Assembly: GCF_036898095.1 (NCBI RefSeq)
Contig: NC_090746.1
Span: forward strand, 50,845,569 to 50,909,568
Length of the DNA: 64,000 bases
Direction of reading: 5' to 3'
Source: Palaemon carinicauda
Taxonomy: Eukaryota; Arthropoda; Malacostraca; Decapoda; Palaemonidae
Position 1 is the stretch's first letter, and each line of letters opens with the position of its first letter. The notes beneath the pieces were generated by a model. It had not been told where the DNA came from. It saw nothing but the letters and a program-made list of their open reading frames with translations, and ran no database searches. Of the stretch, positions 1 to 10,120 are shown in pieces. The position numbers and the translations under genes were made by a program.

Positions 1-115
1 CTTCATATAGTATCTAATAAACACTTTATGTCCAAACCAACTCTTAAAGAATGAGGAAGGAATTTTTCTCACATCCTGGGTTTTAAGAATGGAGAGAACA
101 GAAAGGCAAACTTTT
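1..115 (-). pseudogene. Degraded DIRS-like tyrosine recombinase C-terminal fragment
   Basis: The minus-strand reading contains TQDVRK, which resembles the H-x-x-R box of DIRS tyrosine recombinases with His replaced by Gln. It is followed by a short hydrophobic tail. The same nucleotide stretch recurs at about 61239-61325 on the same strand, so it belongs to a dispersed repeat. It is cut by the window edge and has no long open frame. The recombinase assignment is inferred from one box and from the position on the low-coordinate side of gag-like sequence on the same strand. Confidence 0.3.
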
Positions 116-224
116 CTTGATAGTTTGACCTGACCTTTGTCCAAAAATATTCATATTTACCTTGAGCAAGGATGATCAAGCCTATGCTAAGGGTTATCTC
201 AAGAAGTCTTAACCTTCTCTTCTT

Positions 225-1890
225 CTACGTTGGAATTAATGGAGACAGTTCCAGGAAGTCTTGCTGAATGGATGATGTTCCTCTCACAGCTTCGCGAGGT
301 CTCCTGATACGCAAGACAAAAATCATGGGGTCGGGGACCCTAAGGGTAGCTTGTCTCCTCCTAGGATCAGCTAGAGAAGCAGAAGAGGAGTCGAAGGAGA
401 CCGACTTCTGTAAGGGGATCATCGATGTTGAAATAACAGCGATTTTCTGTTTGGAGGGCCATGATGTAGGGACGATCATCTGTCCTTGCTGAGTTGTGTC
501 CACCACAGCCTGCCTAACAGCCTTGATCAAGGTGTCAAATCACGTAGGTGGTTTCCCCATAGTTTATAGGTCCGGAGTGTCCTTCGGCAAGTCTGCAGGT
601 GGAGTACGCTACCTCGGGGAACGCGCTCTCGGTACTGTACCTGAAACTGAGGGGAAGAAGATGGCCTACCTTGATCAAGCCATACAGGGAATAGGCCGTC
701 CATCTATTGCAGGTGATGCCTGTTGTGGTGTGTGCAGGCTGCTCTCGACAAGGGTCCTCTCTTGATTCCCAGGGGGTGGGACCAAAGATACTTGTGAATG
801 TATGTGAACCACGCATGAAAACCCGAGTGAAAACCTCAAGATTGTGCGCAGCCTCGTGGCAATTGCGCTTAAAAAGTGGTGAGCTTGCATGGGAGTGAAG
901 GTCTGGTCTTAAATACTTCCTGGATAGATATATGTGCGCAGGTGAGTGATGATCCTGCGCTGGCGACGGACAAGCAGGCAAGCGACGCGTTTGAGTGCGA
1001 CTCATGAGAGAGGGACATGTGGGGTAGCGGCACATGAGAGAGCGATGCGCAGGTGATTGGCGAGCAGGTGCGCATCGCACTGATGAGTGTTGAGGTGCTG
1101 GCGAGCGTCATCTAGAATAGGACCATCTAGGAGCAGTCCTGGTTGGCGAATGGCGAGCCAGCAAGTGACGATGTGGTGAGTGGCGTTCATGATATGACGA
1201 GTACTCACAAGAGTAGCGTGAAGTTTTGGAGCGTTCAGAAGCAGGTGAACAGCAAGTAACGATCACAAGCTGGGGAATAGTAATCAGCAGAGTGACGATC
1301 ACGAGATGATGAGTGACGATCATGAGAGGAGCGGCGATCACGAGCAGTAGATGGGCGAGAAGATCATCAGTCTCTAGAAGTGGATCGTTGTCTGGACGCA
1401 TGCAAAGGACTTGAAGACGAAGAGTTCCTGGGATGGTGAGTGGTCCCCTCATCAGCAGAAGGTCCCCGACGGGTTGGCAGGCAGGCGCTGATCTCGTCGG
1501 CGCACATGACTAGCAGGAGCTGTTGAAGGTAAGAGATGGGCCTCACAGACAGCAAGCATGTCAATCTCTGCACCTGCAGGAGAAAGGATATCCACCTCGG
1601 GGGATGCTGGAGAAGGTCTTCTCTGGGCCGCATGCTGCAGAAGGTCCACCAAGACAGCCCTGGAAGGAGGCCTGGCAATACCCACCGACGGCCAAACCTT
1701 CAAAAGATCAGACAAAGAAATTGACTCCCTAGGGTGGGGGTGATGTTGCCTCGCTATGGGAGGCAGCAGTGTCCCCTGGAGCCTAGATGTTGCCCTGTAG
1801 TTAATTGGTCCACGCTCCTACTTGACCGCCCCTTGGAAGGGATCGAGTGAGCTAGAGCTTCGGGAAGAGAACAAATGGTCAAGGAAGCTG
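225..1890 (-). pseudogene. Degraded DIRS-like gag remnant (low complexity, Arg/His/Ser/Asp-rich)
   Basis: No continuous frame survives; several minus-strand frames of 60-180 codons overlap. One frame over about 1240-1370 reads as a chain of Arg-Asp-Arg-His-Ser units. This is the same kind of low-complexity block found in the middle of the intact gag at 38783-41011 (RHRDDTAS units). The repeated source DNA motif is tgacgatcacgag. I infer a decayed gag from this compositional likeness and from its place beside a recombinase-like fragment. It could instead be another simple-repeat-rich transposon leader. Confidence 0.33.
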
Positions 1891-2710
1891 AGGATGCTTC
1901 TTCGCCCTTAAGGTAGACACCGAAGGTGAAGAATCCCTCTTCGACTTCTTACATCTGCGCCCAAATCTCTCCCACTGGGAGGCAGACCACTCCCTACACT
2001 CCTCGCAGGTGTTATCCTAGTCACAGCTGCGCCCCCTGCATTTTGGACATAACGAATGAGGGTCGGTTTCAATGCAGACATGAAGGTCCCACACTCACGA
2101 TCTTCAGGCCTTGGACAAGTCAGCATGGGGATGCAGATGAAGGCACACACCTGAAAAGAGAAAGATCTGAAAGGCAATGGCCGAGTCTTTGATAGGACAG
2201 AGTGCGGACATGTCCGTTCTCCTCACACTGGTGTGTGAGTGAGAGGGGTATCTTGCAACCCCACTACCCCTTACTAGCTCCTCCCACTAACTAGTGGGTT
2301 GGGTGGTTCACTTTGAGGTCCCTGTTACATGTATTTGCAACTGACTAAGGAACAGAATCCTCTCTAAAGGATACTTACAGAGGGTTATGACTTGCTATAG
2401 GTGGTGGCACTAACTTATAAAGTACAGCTTGCACTTTGAAGTTTTGAGGATTTAGTTCTCTTAAGATAGTTATTCTTGATAACTTTTATGAATTGGACCT
2501 TAAACCTATAGTACATTTTTACCAGGATTTTTGTCAAACAGAAGGCAAAACATACAGTTGTTGGTTTTCTTATCCTGCAAAAGTAACCAATTTCATTGGT
2601 GAAAGATACTTTTGCTTGTCCTAAATTCCCATGAACTGATCTTGCTTCTTCATTTCTGTGCTAAACCAAGATGATTATTATTCCATCCATTCTATTTCTT
2701 GTCCTTACAG
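1891..2710. other. Intron upstream of serpin exon S1; no gene recognised
   Basis: No coding domain was recognised. About 2190-2330 holds a leader-like stretch with the small palindrome cccactaactagtggg, probably the 5' end of the minus-strand DIRS-like remnant to its left. From about 2340 the sequence is AT-rich and intron-like. It ends in the pyrimidine-rich acceptor of exon S1. Confidence 0.5.
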
Positions 2711-2844
2711 CTGTGATGAAGAATCGGTGCCGAAGATCATTAGATTGGGCAACGACTTTTATAGTAAACCACCCATTTTTGTTCTTCATTCAAGACCAGC
2801 ATTCTGGATTATTTCATTTCTCAGGGAGACTAACTAAGTTGTAA
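2711..2844 (+). CDS. Serpin alternative 3'-terminal exon S1 (reactive-centre loop and C-terminus)
   Basis: The exon starts after the acceptor tttcttgtccttacag, in phase 1: its first two bases complete a codon whose first base lies in the upstream exon. It reads 44 codons from GTG at 2713 through a TAA at 2842-2844. The C-terminal half (VNHPFLFFIQDQHSGLFHF, then SGRLTKL) matches the conserved serpin end, whose strands s1B, s4B and s5B close the fold. The first 18 residues form the variable part of the reactive-centre loop and hold the basic cluster NRCRRS, which contains an R-x-R-R furin-type motif. In serpins this loop is the bait that a serine protease cleaves and is trapped by. The hinge and the body of the protein must be encoded upstream, outside the window. 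Exons S2 and S3 share phase, acceptor and layout, which supports alternative splicing in one gene. Separate tandem serpin genes are less likely because no other serpin exon is seen between them. P1 is not certain. Confidence 0.85.
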
Positions 2845-2953
2845 TGACTAACATACAAGTCAATTAGTGGTAAACTGTGAAAATGTTGCTAATCATGTTA
2901 AATGAAAATACGGTAGCTTTATAGTTGGGTGTATATGCTATTGACAAAATACA
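2845..2953. other. Serpin intron or 3' UTR after exon S1
   Basis: AT-rich sequence follows the S1 stop up to the DIRS insertion point. No AATAAA is seen close to the stop, unlike exon S2. The exon may use a distant poly(A) site or splice onward to a shared 3' UTR exon; neither can be shown here. Confidence 0.4.
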
Positions 2954-2997
2954 TTTTTATGAATAGTACTTACCTGGCAGTTATATATATATAGCTT
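2954..2997 (+). repeat. Left inverted terminal repeat of A1
   Basis: It starts tttttatgaatagtactta and continues through cctggcagttatatatatat. The reverse complement lies at 6759-6802. The same repeat flanks A2 at 38453 and ends near 44624. The three-base 'agt' within gaatagtac distinguishes these main repeats from those of the adjoining terminal unit, which read gaatac. Confidence 0.85.
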
Positions 2998-3295
2998 AAG
3001 TCTTTGACTTCCGGCAGAATTTATTCGAAAATCGCGGCAACCGCCTTGTGGTGGTTGTGCAGTTAGGTGGTTAACAACCCTTACACGGTGGTACCTGGAA
3101 TCATTCCCGTTTTCTGTTCCTCAGATTATCTCTGCCGGCCGGATCGACAACATCGTTGGTCCGCTATTAAGAGTTTTTCGAATTGCTTTCCCTACATCGC
3201 TGTTTTTGTTTTGGACTTCGTTTGGTGAAGTACACTGTTTTGGGATTTGGCAATCGTGTTTTGTTTTTATTATTGTATTATTTGCTTTGTTTATC

Positions 3296-3793
3296 ATGAG
3301 TGAAAAACTTCATACTCGTGTATGTGTGAGTGATGTATGCAAGGTGAGGTTACCGAAAGTGTTGGTTGACCCTCACACAGTTTGTATCGGTTGCAGGGGG
3401 TTTGAATGTGCACTAAATAATAGGTGCAAGGAATGCAAGGGTTTAAATGAAGATGATTGGTTAGCTATGAAGCGCTATGTGCACAAACTAGAACTCGATA
3501 GAGTTAGGAGAGCTAAATCAAAGTCAAAGTCTGCTAGTGAAGCTAGTTTAGGTTTATCTATTGACCCTTTAATTGTTACCTCTTTGGAAGTTGTTCCTTC
3601 CCCGAAGGTAGTAACTCCTGCCCCTTCTACAGGATCTGCGCCTGCGTATGACCCTCGGTATGCCAGGATGGCTACTGAGTTGGAGGCCATTAAAGCACAA
3701 CTTGTGGCCTTTCAAGGTAAGGGTGAAAGTGATATTACTGCTTGTGAAAGTGCAGTGGAGGTGGCGGCTGATCGAACCTGTCATACCCCCTAG
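3296..3793 (+). pseudogene. DIRS gag N-terminal fragment (A1)
   Basis: The start is set at the ATG reading MSEK, because A2 has the same start and leader. The N-terminus has the cysteine set typical of DIRS-like gags (C, C, then CxxC, C, CxxC over residues about 10-47), followed by a basic, Ser/Lys-rich segment. Compared with A2 there is one extra C in the run at about 3786-3790 (cccccta versus cccta context), which shifts the frame into a TAG. The rest of gag is missing through the internal deletion. Gag would form the particle in which reverse transcription takes place. Confidence 0.8.
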
Positions 3794-3907
3794 GTCTAGA
3801 CCTCTACCAAGCTTCCAGGCCTAAGGGAGAAGGTACGTCGAAAGCCGAAAGGGGGTGAGGGGTGCTTATCCTCGGTCAGTCGTCGCCTCAGACAGTCCTG
3901 TTGCGAG

Positions 3908-5458
3908 TGCTTTCAATTCAGGGCACTTTGCTTCGGTCTCAGCACGGCTCCTCAAGTTTTCACCAGGCTTATGGTGAACGTGGCAGGCTGGTTACATCAG
4001 GAGGGGATAAGGGTATCCTTTTATCTAGACGACTGGTTAATCCGATCACAGTCGAAAGAAAAATGTCTGGAGAACCTACAGAAGACGTATACGATGACTC
4101 AGGACCTGGGACTCATCATCAACAGGAAGAAGTCTCAGACCAAGCCGAATCAGACTATTCTCTATTTGGGGATAGTTCTGAATTCAGTTCTTTTTTGGGC
4201 TTCTCCCTCCCAGGAAAGGCAGACCAAGTGCCTAGAGAAAGTCAGAGAATTTTTAAAGAAACAGGAGTGCTCAGCAAAGGAGTGGATGAGTTTGCTGGGA
4301 ACTCTATCCTCCCTAGAGCAGTTTGTCTCGTTGGGGAGACTGCACCTAAGACCTCTGCAACACTTCCTCGCGAAGTTATGGAACAGGAAGACCCAGGAGG
4401 ACTCCTTTTCCTTTCCCATTCTGACAGAGATCAAGGATCTTTTGATGTGGTGGCTGGACCCAGCTCTGTTGGGAGAAGGGATCTCCCTGTACAAAAAGAA
4501 CCCCGATCTAGTGTTATTCTCAGACGCGTCTGAGTCATGCTGGGGAGCAACACTAGGGAACAAGGAGGTCTCAGGCGTTTGAGAAGGAAGTCAGGTCAGT
4601 TGGCATATCAACAGGAAGGAGTTGATGGCCATTTTATTGGGGCTAAAGGCCTTCAAAACCTCGGTGTCAGGGAAGACTGTGGAGATCAACTCAGACAACA
4701 CCACAGCTCTCGCGTACATCAGGAAACAAGGGGGAACTCACTCCCTCTCTTTGTTCAGAACAGCTAGAGAGCTGCTTCTTTGGGCGAACGAGGACAGGAC
4801 TCAGCTGTTGACGAGGTTTGTTCAAGGGCAAAGAAACATCAGGGCAGACATACTCAGCAGGAGGGGACAAGTCCTTCCTACAGAATGGACTCTCAACCCG
4901 CAAGTCTGTCAGAGCCTCTGGAAGTTTTGGGGCAGACCTGTAATAGACCTTTTCACCTCCAACTTGAACAAGAGGATCCCCAACTACTGCTCCCTAGTCC
5001 CGGACGAGGAAGCGGTAGCAGTGGACGCCTTCTTGATGGATTGGATGGGGATGGACATGTATGCGTTTCCCCCGTTCAAAATCATCAATGTGGTCATCAG
5101 AAAATTCGCTCTCCTCGACTCGGGACGAATGATCTTAGTGGTTCCATTCTGGCCTGCAAGGGAATGGTTCACCGAAGTGGTGGGCATGCTGATGGACTTC
5201 CCAAGAAGACTCCCGGCAAGTCCAGATCTTCTCAGACAGCCCCACTTCGAGAGGTATCATCAAAACCCCCTCGCTCTCAAACTGACTGCCTTCAGACTGT
5301 CGAGAAGCTTGTCAGATCTCGAGGCTTTTCGGCACAAGTGGCAAAAGCTATCGCCAGAGCAAGGAAGATCTCCTCACAAAGAGTCTATCAATCTAAGTGG
5401 GAGACCTTTAGAGCTTGGTGCAGGCGGCACAAGATTTCCTCGACCACTACCTCTCTGA
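3908..5458 (+). pseudogene. DIRS RT (C-terminal part), RNase H and methyltransferase-like region (A1)
   Basis: The frame picks up in the middle of RT at the deletion joint and carries the catalytic YLDD (within SFYLDDWLIRS, about 4018-4050). RNase H follows with LFSDASES, KELMAILLGLKAF, INSDNTTALAYI and RADILSR, which supply its acidic residues. Next is the DIRS-specific segment IDLFTSNLNKRIP ... MYAFPPFK, often described as a methyltransferase-like domain. An in-frame TGA at 4580-4582 (Trp in A2) breaks the protein just after the first RNase H Asp. The RT fingers and palm box A are deleted. The C-terminal part overlaps the recombinase in another frame, a normal DIRS trait. Confidence 0.85.
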
Positions 5459-6358
5459 GCCAGATTGCAGATTTTTTATTGTACCTTAGACAGGATGCTA
5501 AGCTGGCTGTATCTACCCTCAAAGGATACAGGAGTATGCTCTTGACTGTCTTTAGGCATAGAGGCCTAGAGTTGTCCCAAATAAAGATTTGCAGGACCTC
5601 ATTAGGTTTTTTGAGACGACGAAACAGGTATAATTAAGACCCCCATCTTGGAACCTGGATGTGGTGTTCAAGTTTCTGTGCTCCAAGAAATTTAAACCTA
5701 TCTCGCAAGCCTCTCTTCGTGATGTAACAAAGAAAACCCTCTTCCTTATGACTCTAGCGACTGCCAAAAGGGTCAGCGAGGTCCAGGCGATTGAGAAGAG
5801 TGTAGGCTTCAATCAAAATGGAGCGGTTTGTGCCTTAAGGTTCGACTTTCTCGCCAAGAACGAGAACGCTTCGAAACCCTGGCCTAGGATGTTGAGGTCC
5901 CTAACCTCACGAACCTAGTGGGTCAGGAGCAGGAAAGACTCCTCTGCCCAGTTAGGGCCCTCAAGGCTTATTTGGCCCACACTAAGAACGTGAGAGGTGC
6001 ATCCAACTCGTTATGGTGTTCAGTGAAGGATCTTCAAAAACCCCTGTCAAAGAACGCTTTGCCCTTTTTCCTGAGGGAAACTATTAGGGAAGCCCACCTC
6101 TTATGTGAGGAAGAACACTTCGCCCTGTTGAAAGTACGGGCTCATGAAGTGAGAGCCATGGCTACCTCACTGGCATATCAGAAAAATATGTCAGTTAGGC
6201 AAATCATGGACGCAACGTTCTGGAGGAGCAACTCTGTCTTCGCTTCTCATTACCTCAGAGAGGTGAGAGTAGACTATGACAAGTGTTATACCCTGGGCCC
6301 ATACGTAGCTGCGGCTTCTGTATTAGGCAAAGGAGTTACTACCCCCACTCAACCTTAG
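5250..6358 (+). pseudogene. DIRS tyrosine recombinase, frameshifted (A1)
   Basis: The recombinase would integrate the circular DNA copy. Its N-terminal SAM-like core-binding segment (YQSKWETFRAWC, then FLLYLRQDAKLAVSTLKGY) lies in one frame that overlaps the methyltransferase-like region. Two frameshifts follow, near 5580-5660 and 5900. The last part (5918-6358) keeps the catalytic boxes HEVR (6143-6154) and SHYLRE with Tyr at 6251-6253, followed by the usual LGPYVAAASV tail. The box with the first Arg is TAKRVSE. The catalytic residues are therefore all present but spread over three frames. The true start is unclear. Confidence 0.82.
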
Positions 6359-6758
6359 TTTGTATGCATGTATGAAGGTTTGTGTTTTTATGGTTGTCTG
6401 AGGACCTCGTCTTGTGGTACGGTTCCCTCATTCCAGATAGATAGTTTATATCTATTCTGCAAGGTTAGGTGGATAGTTTTAGTAAGGTTGCAGGTTTTTA
6501 TTATAAGGGGCGAAGGTTGTTTCTGAAGTCTAGTCAAGTTGTTGGTCTTACCCCTTTGACAGACTCGATTGAGTTGTTTGCAGCATAGCAGGTCTACTCC
6601 TGGCTGAACACTCCTAAGGGAAAGCGACTCTAGAGGCAGTAACCTTTGAAGTCAGCTACCTTAGTAGGTAAGGAATCAAGGTGTTTTTTCTCCTACAACT
6701 CTTTTGTTGTTTCCCCAACGATGTTTACTGTCTGTTTCCCTCCTCCAAATGTGTGAAT
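6359..6758 (+). other. DIRS A1 3' untranslated region
   Basis: Non-coding sequence between the recombinase stop and the inner right inverted repeat. It is nearly the same as 44164-44580 in A2, so it travels with the element. No further gene was seen. Confidence 0.7.
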
Positions 6759-6802
6759 GAGCTATATTTATATAACTGCCAGGTAAGTACTATTCATAAA
6801 AA
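6759..6802 (+). repeat. Right (inner) inverted terminal repeat of A1
   Basis: It ends ...ggtaagtactattcataaaaa and is the reverse complement of the left repeat. In A2 the same junction, attcataaaaatggagtttt, leads directly into the terminal unit. Here that unit is split by an LTR retrotransposon after tggagt. Confidence 0.85.
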
Positions 6803-7575
6803 TGGAGTTGTGGCGGGATGTTACAAAAACAACCCCCACACCCTTGAATCACTCTAGCTGACAAATGTCTCCACAAAACAAACTTTCCCCTTACGTTATC
6901 TAAAACCAGACTCTTAGACATAAGGACAAAAAACAAAACAAAACATAACCTTAAAACTATATTTCTTAAGACTTAAAATAAATCATAAACCATCCACATT
7001 CAAAATAAATACTTTAAACCAATCAAAACTTAACACTTTAAACTAATCAAAATTTAACACCTTAAACTAATCAAAACTTAACACTAAATATATAATAACC
7101 AAATCACCATTCATATAAAACCCTAACAAAACTTAACACTAAACCACACACCAACACCAAAATATGTATTTTTATATATATTTTATGGAAACCAACACAA
7201 AGCCGACAGTCTTTTACAGCTTTTTAAATAACAGATTAAACTGTGTGGCAATTTGCCACAACTGCCTCGCTGAATTGGTTGGTAGTCATCATCCTCATCA
7301 TCATTATCATCATCATGATCATCATTAATCCAAATACAAAGGCCAGGTCATCATCGGTTCAGCAATCCAAAAGCGCAGTCCAACACAATCAAGTACAGGC
7401 CAGGTCATCAACAATCGTGGTCCAAAAGAGCAGTCCAAACAAAATCCTTTATTACAGGCCTGGTCAGCAACAATAAATCAACTCTCAAAAAACAATCTCT
7501 CCAAAGGAGGAATCACGGCCCGCCAAAAAAAAAAATAAAAAAAGAAAAACACTTACGAACACTCCTAACTAACTT

Positions 7576-9665
7576 TTCTGGGTCGATCTGTGGCGCCGGG
7601 TGAAAAGTCCTTCTTGTATGTCTTTTCTGATAAAACCTTCCAATTATACCAGAGAAAGATAAAAGCATGGAATGCTGAGGTTACAACCCTCGCGCGAGCA
7701 CCTTTTGGGTGTCGTGTATAAAGCAAAGGCGCGTGAAATCCACTATTCACAGGTTGTCTTCCATTTAGTTAATTCCTTCGTCAAAGGGATGGGCCGATAC
7801 AACGGCCCTAGACACACTCCCATCGCCGCACCACCCACGCCACGACGCGAGCGCCATCTGAACAACATCCTTCTTTTTGGAATACAAAGTGTTGATTTGT
7901 TTTGTTGTGCTCTCGGTCTTTTTTATCTATCGTGGATTTATTTTGTCATGTCCGAAGCTTCATCTTCACACATTCCAATGTTAAGTACCATAGTTTGTTT
8001 TGACAGTATTTTATTGTACCGGGCTTTTGTTTTATCCCCTTTGTGTTACAGAAGGTTCGCCTGCATGGTTCCCATCAGGATGATGATGATTCTCTCTGGC
8101 CTGCAAGAGAGGCTCTCCACCCTTGGGTATCGAAGTTGGGAAGGAATGCTCCATCTAGAGGTCCCTATCTCCTCGGAGTGTCCTCTCTAAGGTTGGACAA
8201 TGACCCCATGGACGGGCAGGTATGTGGGGATGAGTTTTGAGCCTTCAGCTTTGCAATTACCTACGTCACCGACCTAGGACCATTAAAGGATCCTAATGTT
8301 CATGTTACCCTGCATAAACTGTGACGGCTAAAAGCAACACATTCTAAGGAAATCCAAGGGGCTATGACGAGCTCTAAGGTATGGTGGTGAGTCAGTGCCG
8401 TTCAGGAACTCGGATATAGGTGGTACCATAAATCTGGAGGGCATAGACGTCCTCCCTCTGGGGGACCTAGATTTTACTCCCAGGTACTAGAATTCCCATT
8501 CAACGGATTCGTTCGATTGAAAGAGATTGCCTTGGTTAGCTTAGACAAGGTACCGAAGGTAACGGTATTATTTCCTAAAGGGCAGGCCCGATCTGTCTGG
8601 ACCAGGATGTTGTCAGCCTGGGGGGTGCCTGCCCTTTAGGAAATAATACCGTTACCTTCGGTACCTTGTCTAAGCTAACCAAGGCAATCTCTTTCAATCG
8701 AACGAATCCGTTGAATGGGAATTCTAGTACCTGGGAGTAAAATCTAGGTCCCCCAGAGGGAGGACGTCTATGCCCTCCAGATTTATGGTACCACCTATAT
8801 CCGAGTTCCTGAACGGCACTGACTCACCACCATACCTTAGAGCTCGTCATAGCCCCTTGGATTTCCTTAGAATGTGTTGCTTTTAGCCGTCACAGTTTAT
8901 GCAGGGTAACATGAACATTAGGATCCTTTAATGGTCCTAGGTCGGTGACGTAGGTAATTGCAAAGCTGAAGGCTCAAAACTCATCCCCACATACCTGCCC
9001 GTCCATGGGGTCGTTGTCCAACCTTAGAGAGGACACTCCGAGGAGATAGGGACCTCTAGATGGAGCATTCCTTCCCAACTTCGATACCCAAGGGTGGAGA
9101 GCCTCTCTTGCAGGCCAGAGAGAATCATCATCATCCTGATGGGAACCATGCAGGCGAACCTTCTGTAACACAAAGGGGATAAAACAAAAGCCCGGTACAA
9201 TAAAATACTGTCAAAACAAACTATGGTACTTAACATTGGAATGTGTGAAGATGAAGCTTCGGACATGACAAAATAAATCCACGATAGATAAAAAAGACCG
9301 AGAGCACAACAAAACAAATCAACACTTTGCATTCCAAAAAGAAGGATGTTGTTCAGATGGCGCTCGCGTCGTGGCGTGGGTGGTGCGGCGATGGGGGTGT
9401 GTCTAGGGCCGTTGTATCGGCCCATCCCTTTGACGAAGGAATTAACTAAATGGAAGACAACCTGTGAATAGTGGATTTCACGCGCCTTTGCTTTATACAC
9501 GACACCCAAAAGGTGCTCGCGCGAGGGTTGTAACCTCAGCATTCCATGCTTTTATCTTTCTCTGGTATAATTGGAAGGTTTTATCAGAAAAGACATACAA
9601 GAAGGACTTTTCACCGGGCGCCACAGGTCTCTCCCCAGAAATAGATTTTTCCTTCGTCAAAATCC
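7576..9665. mobile_element. 2.1-kb near-perfect palindromic insertion
   Basis: Sequence from 7588 to 8587 is repeated as its reverse complement from 8627 to 9626, around a 39-nt spacer (8588-8626). Only rare mismatches are seen, for example one base in the first 20 and an Ile/Met difference in the ORF. The right end extends further outward with ggattttgacgaaggaaaaa (in reverse), resembling the ends of the B-type terminal units; the left end is truncated. A 3-bp CTT flanks both sides. Candidate explanations are a head-to-head fold-back derivative of another DIRS-like family or a fold-back transposon. Confidence 0.85.
7672..8190 (+). other. 172-codon ORF in the left palindrome arm (copy on the minus strand at 9024-9542)
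   Basis: The ORF has no domain I recognise. It contains an internal ATG reading MSEASSSH, which resembles the MSEK start of the A-type gag. After a pyrimidine-rich stretch ending tttgtgttacag, a different frame reads KVRLHGSHQDDDDSLW up to a stop at about 8240. An alternative reading is therefore a gag first exon, an intron and a second exon. The copy in the other arm is the same apart from one residue. Coding is uncertain. Confidence 0.3.
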
Positions 9666-9963
9666 CTTAACTATCGCACTATAATCAAAGATAAATAATA
9701 AATTGTTCCTATCATTCACAATCACTACAAGCAAAGATAAACAAAACTGTACTTACTCAGAAAATCAATAATCACTTCCTCGCTGGTAAAGAAAAATAAT
9801 AAATCCAGCGTTCACACAACTGACTCAGGACGCAGTCAATCAAAAAAAGCATTCGCTCCGAAACATTCACCACTGTCGTAACCTAACTAAAAACATAAAC
9901 AAACAACCTCAAATATACTGACAGTCTTTCCCACCACAAACAATCATTCGCTAACTACCACTT

Positions 9964-9964
<1 letters not shown>

Positions 9965-10027
<63 letters not shown>
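9965..10027. repeat. (CT)n microsatellite in the 3' LTR
   Basis: An uninterrupted CT run of roughly 60 bases. The other LTR has the same run, slightly longer, at 13781-13857, so it was part of the element when it inserted. Confidence 0.95.
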
Positions 10028-10029
<2 letters not shown>

Positions 10030-10079
10030 GATTTGGCAAAAAACAAAAATTAAAATAAAACAAAAATAAATCCTCCACA

Positions 10080-10092
10080 TTCCTCCCCCCTT
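10080..10092 (-). promoter_or_regulatory. Polypurine tract
   Basis: The minus strand reads aaggggggaggaa directly beside the 3' LTR end. This is the place where plus-strand DNA synthesis of an LTR retrotransposon is primed. Confidence 0.8.
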
Positions 10093-10120
10093 ACTTTGCC
10101 AAATCCTTCTCACACAACAC

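Larger units (their letters stand above)
2954..6802 (+). mobile_element. DIRS-like retrotransposon copy A1 (internally deleted)
   Basis: The element is bounded by inverted repeats: tttttatgaatagtactta at 2954 pairs with its reverse complement ending at 6802, extending about 44 bp. The order is gag, then RT-RNase H-methyltransferase-like region, then tyrosine recombinase, the order expected of DIRS elements. Its leader, gag start and downstream genes match copy A2 (38453-44624). Compared with A2 it lacks about 2.4 kb joining gag to the middle of RT at about 3905. No integrase or LTR of the Ty3 type is present. DIRS elements integrate with a tyrosine recombinase and make no target duplication, and none is seen. 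Confidence 0.88.
6809..10079 (-). repeat. 3' LTR of the LTR retrotransposon, split by a palindromic insertion
   Basis: Segments 6809-7575 and 9669-10079 together match the single LTR at 12713-13909 almost base for base. They differ mainly in the length of the CT run and of an A run. They are separated by the insertion 7576-9665, flanked by CTT on both sides. Near-identity of the two LTRs indicates a recent insertion. The two parts sum to about 1.18 kb against 1.20 kb in the other LTR. Confidence 0.88.

Noticed and set aside
7588..9626. Palindrome as a read-folding assembly artefact
   Set aside because: Not fully excluded, but the two outer flanks continue correctly into the two parts of the LTR with a short CTT duplication, and the arms carry private differences. 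A real insertion is favoured.
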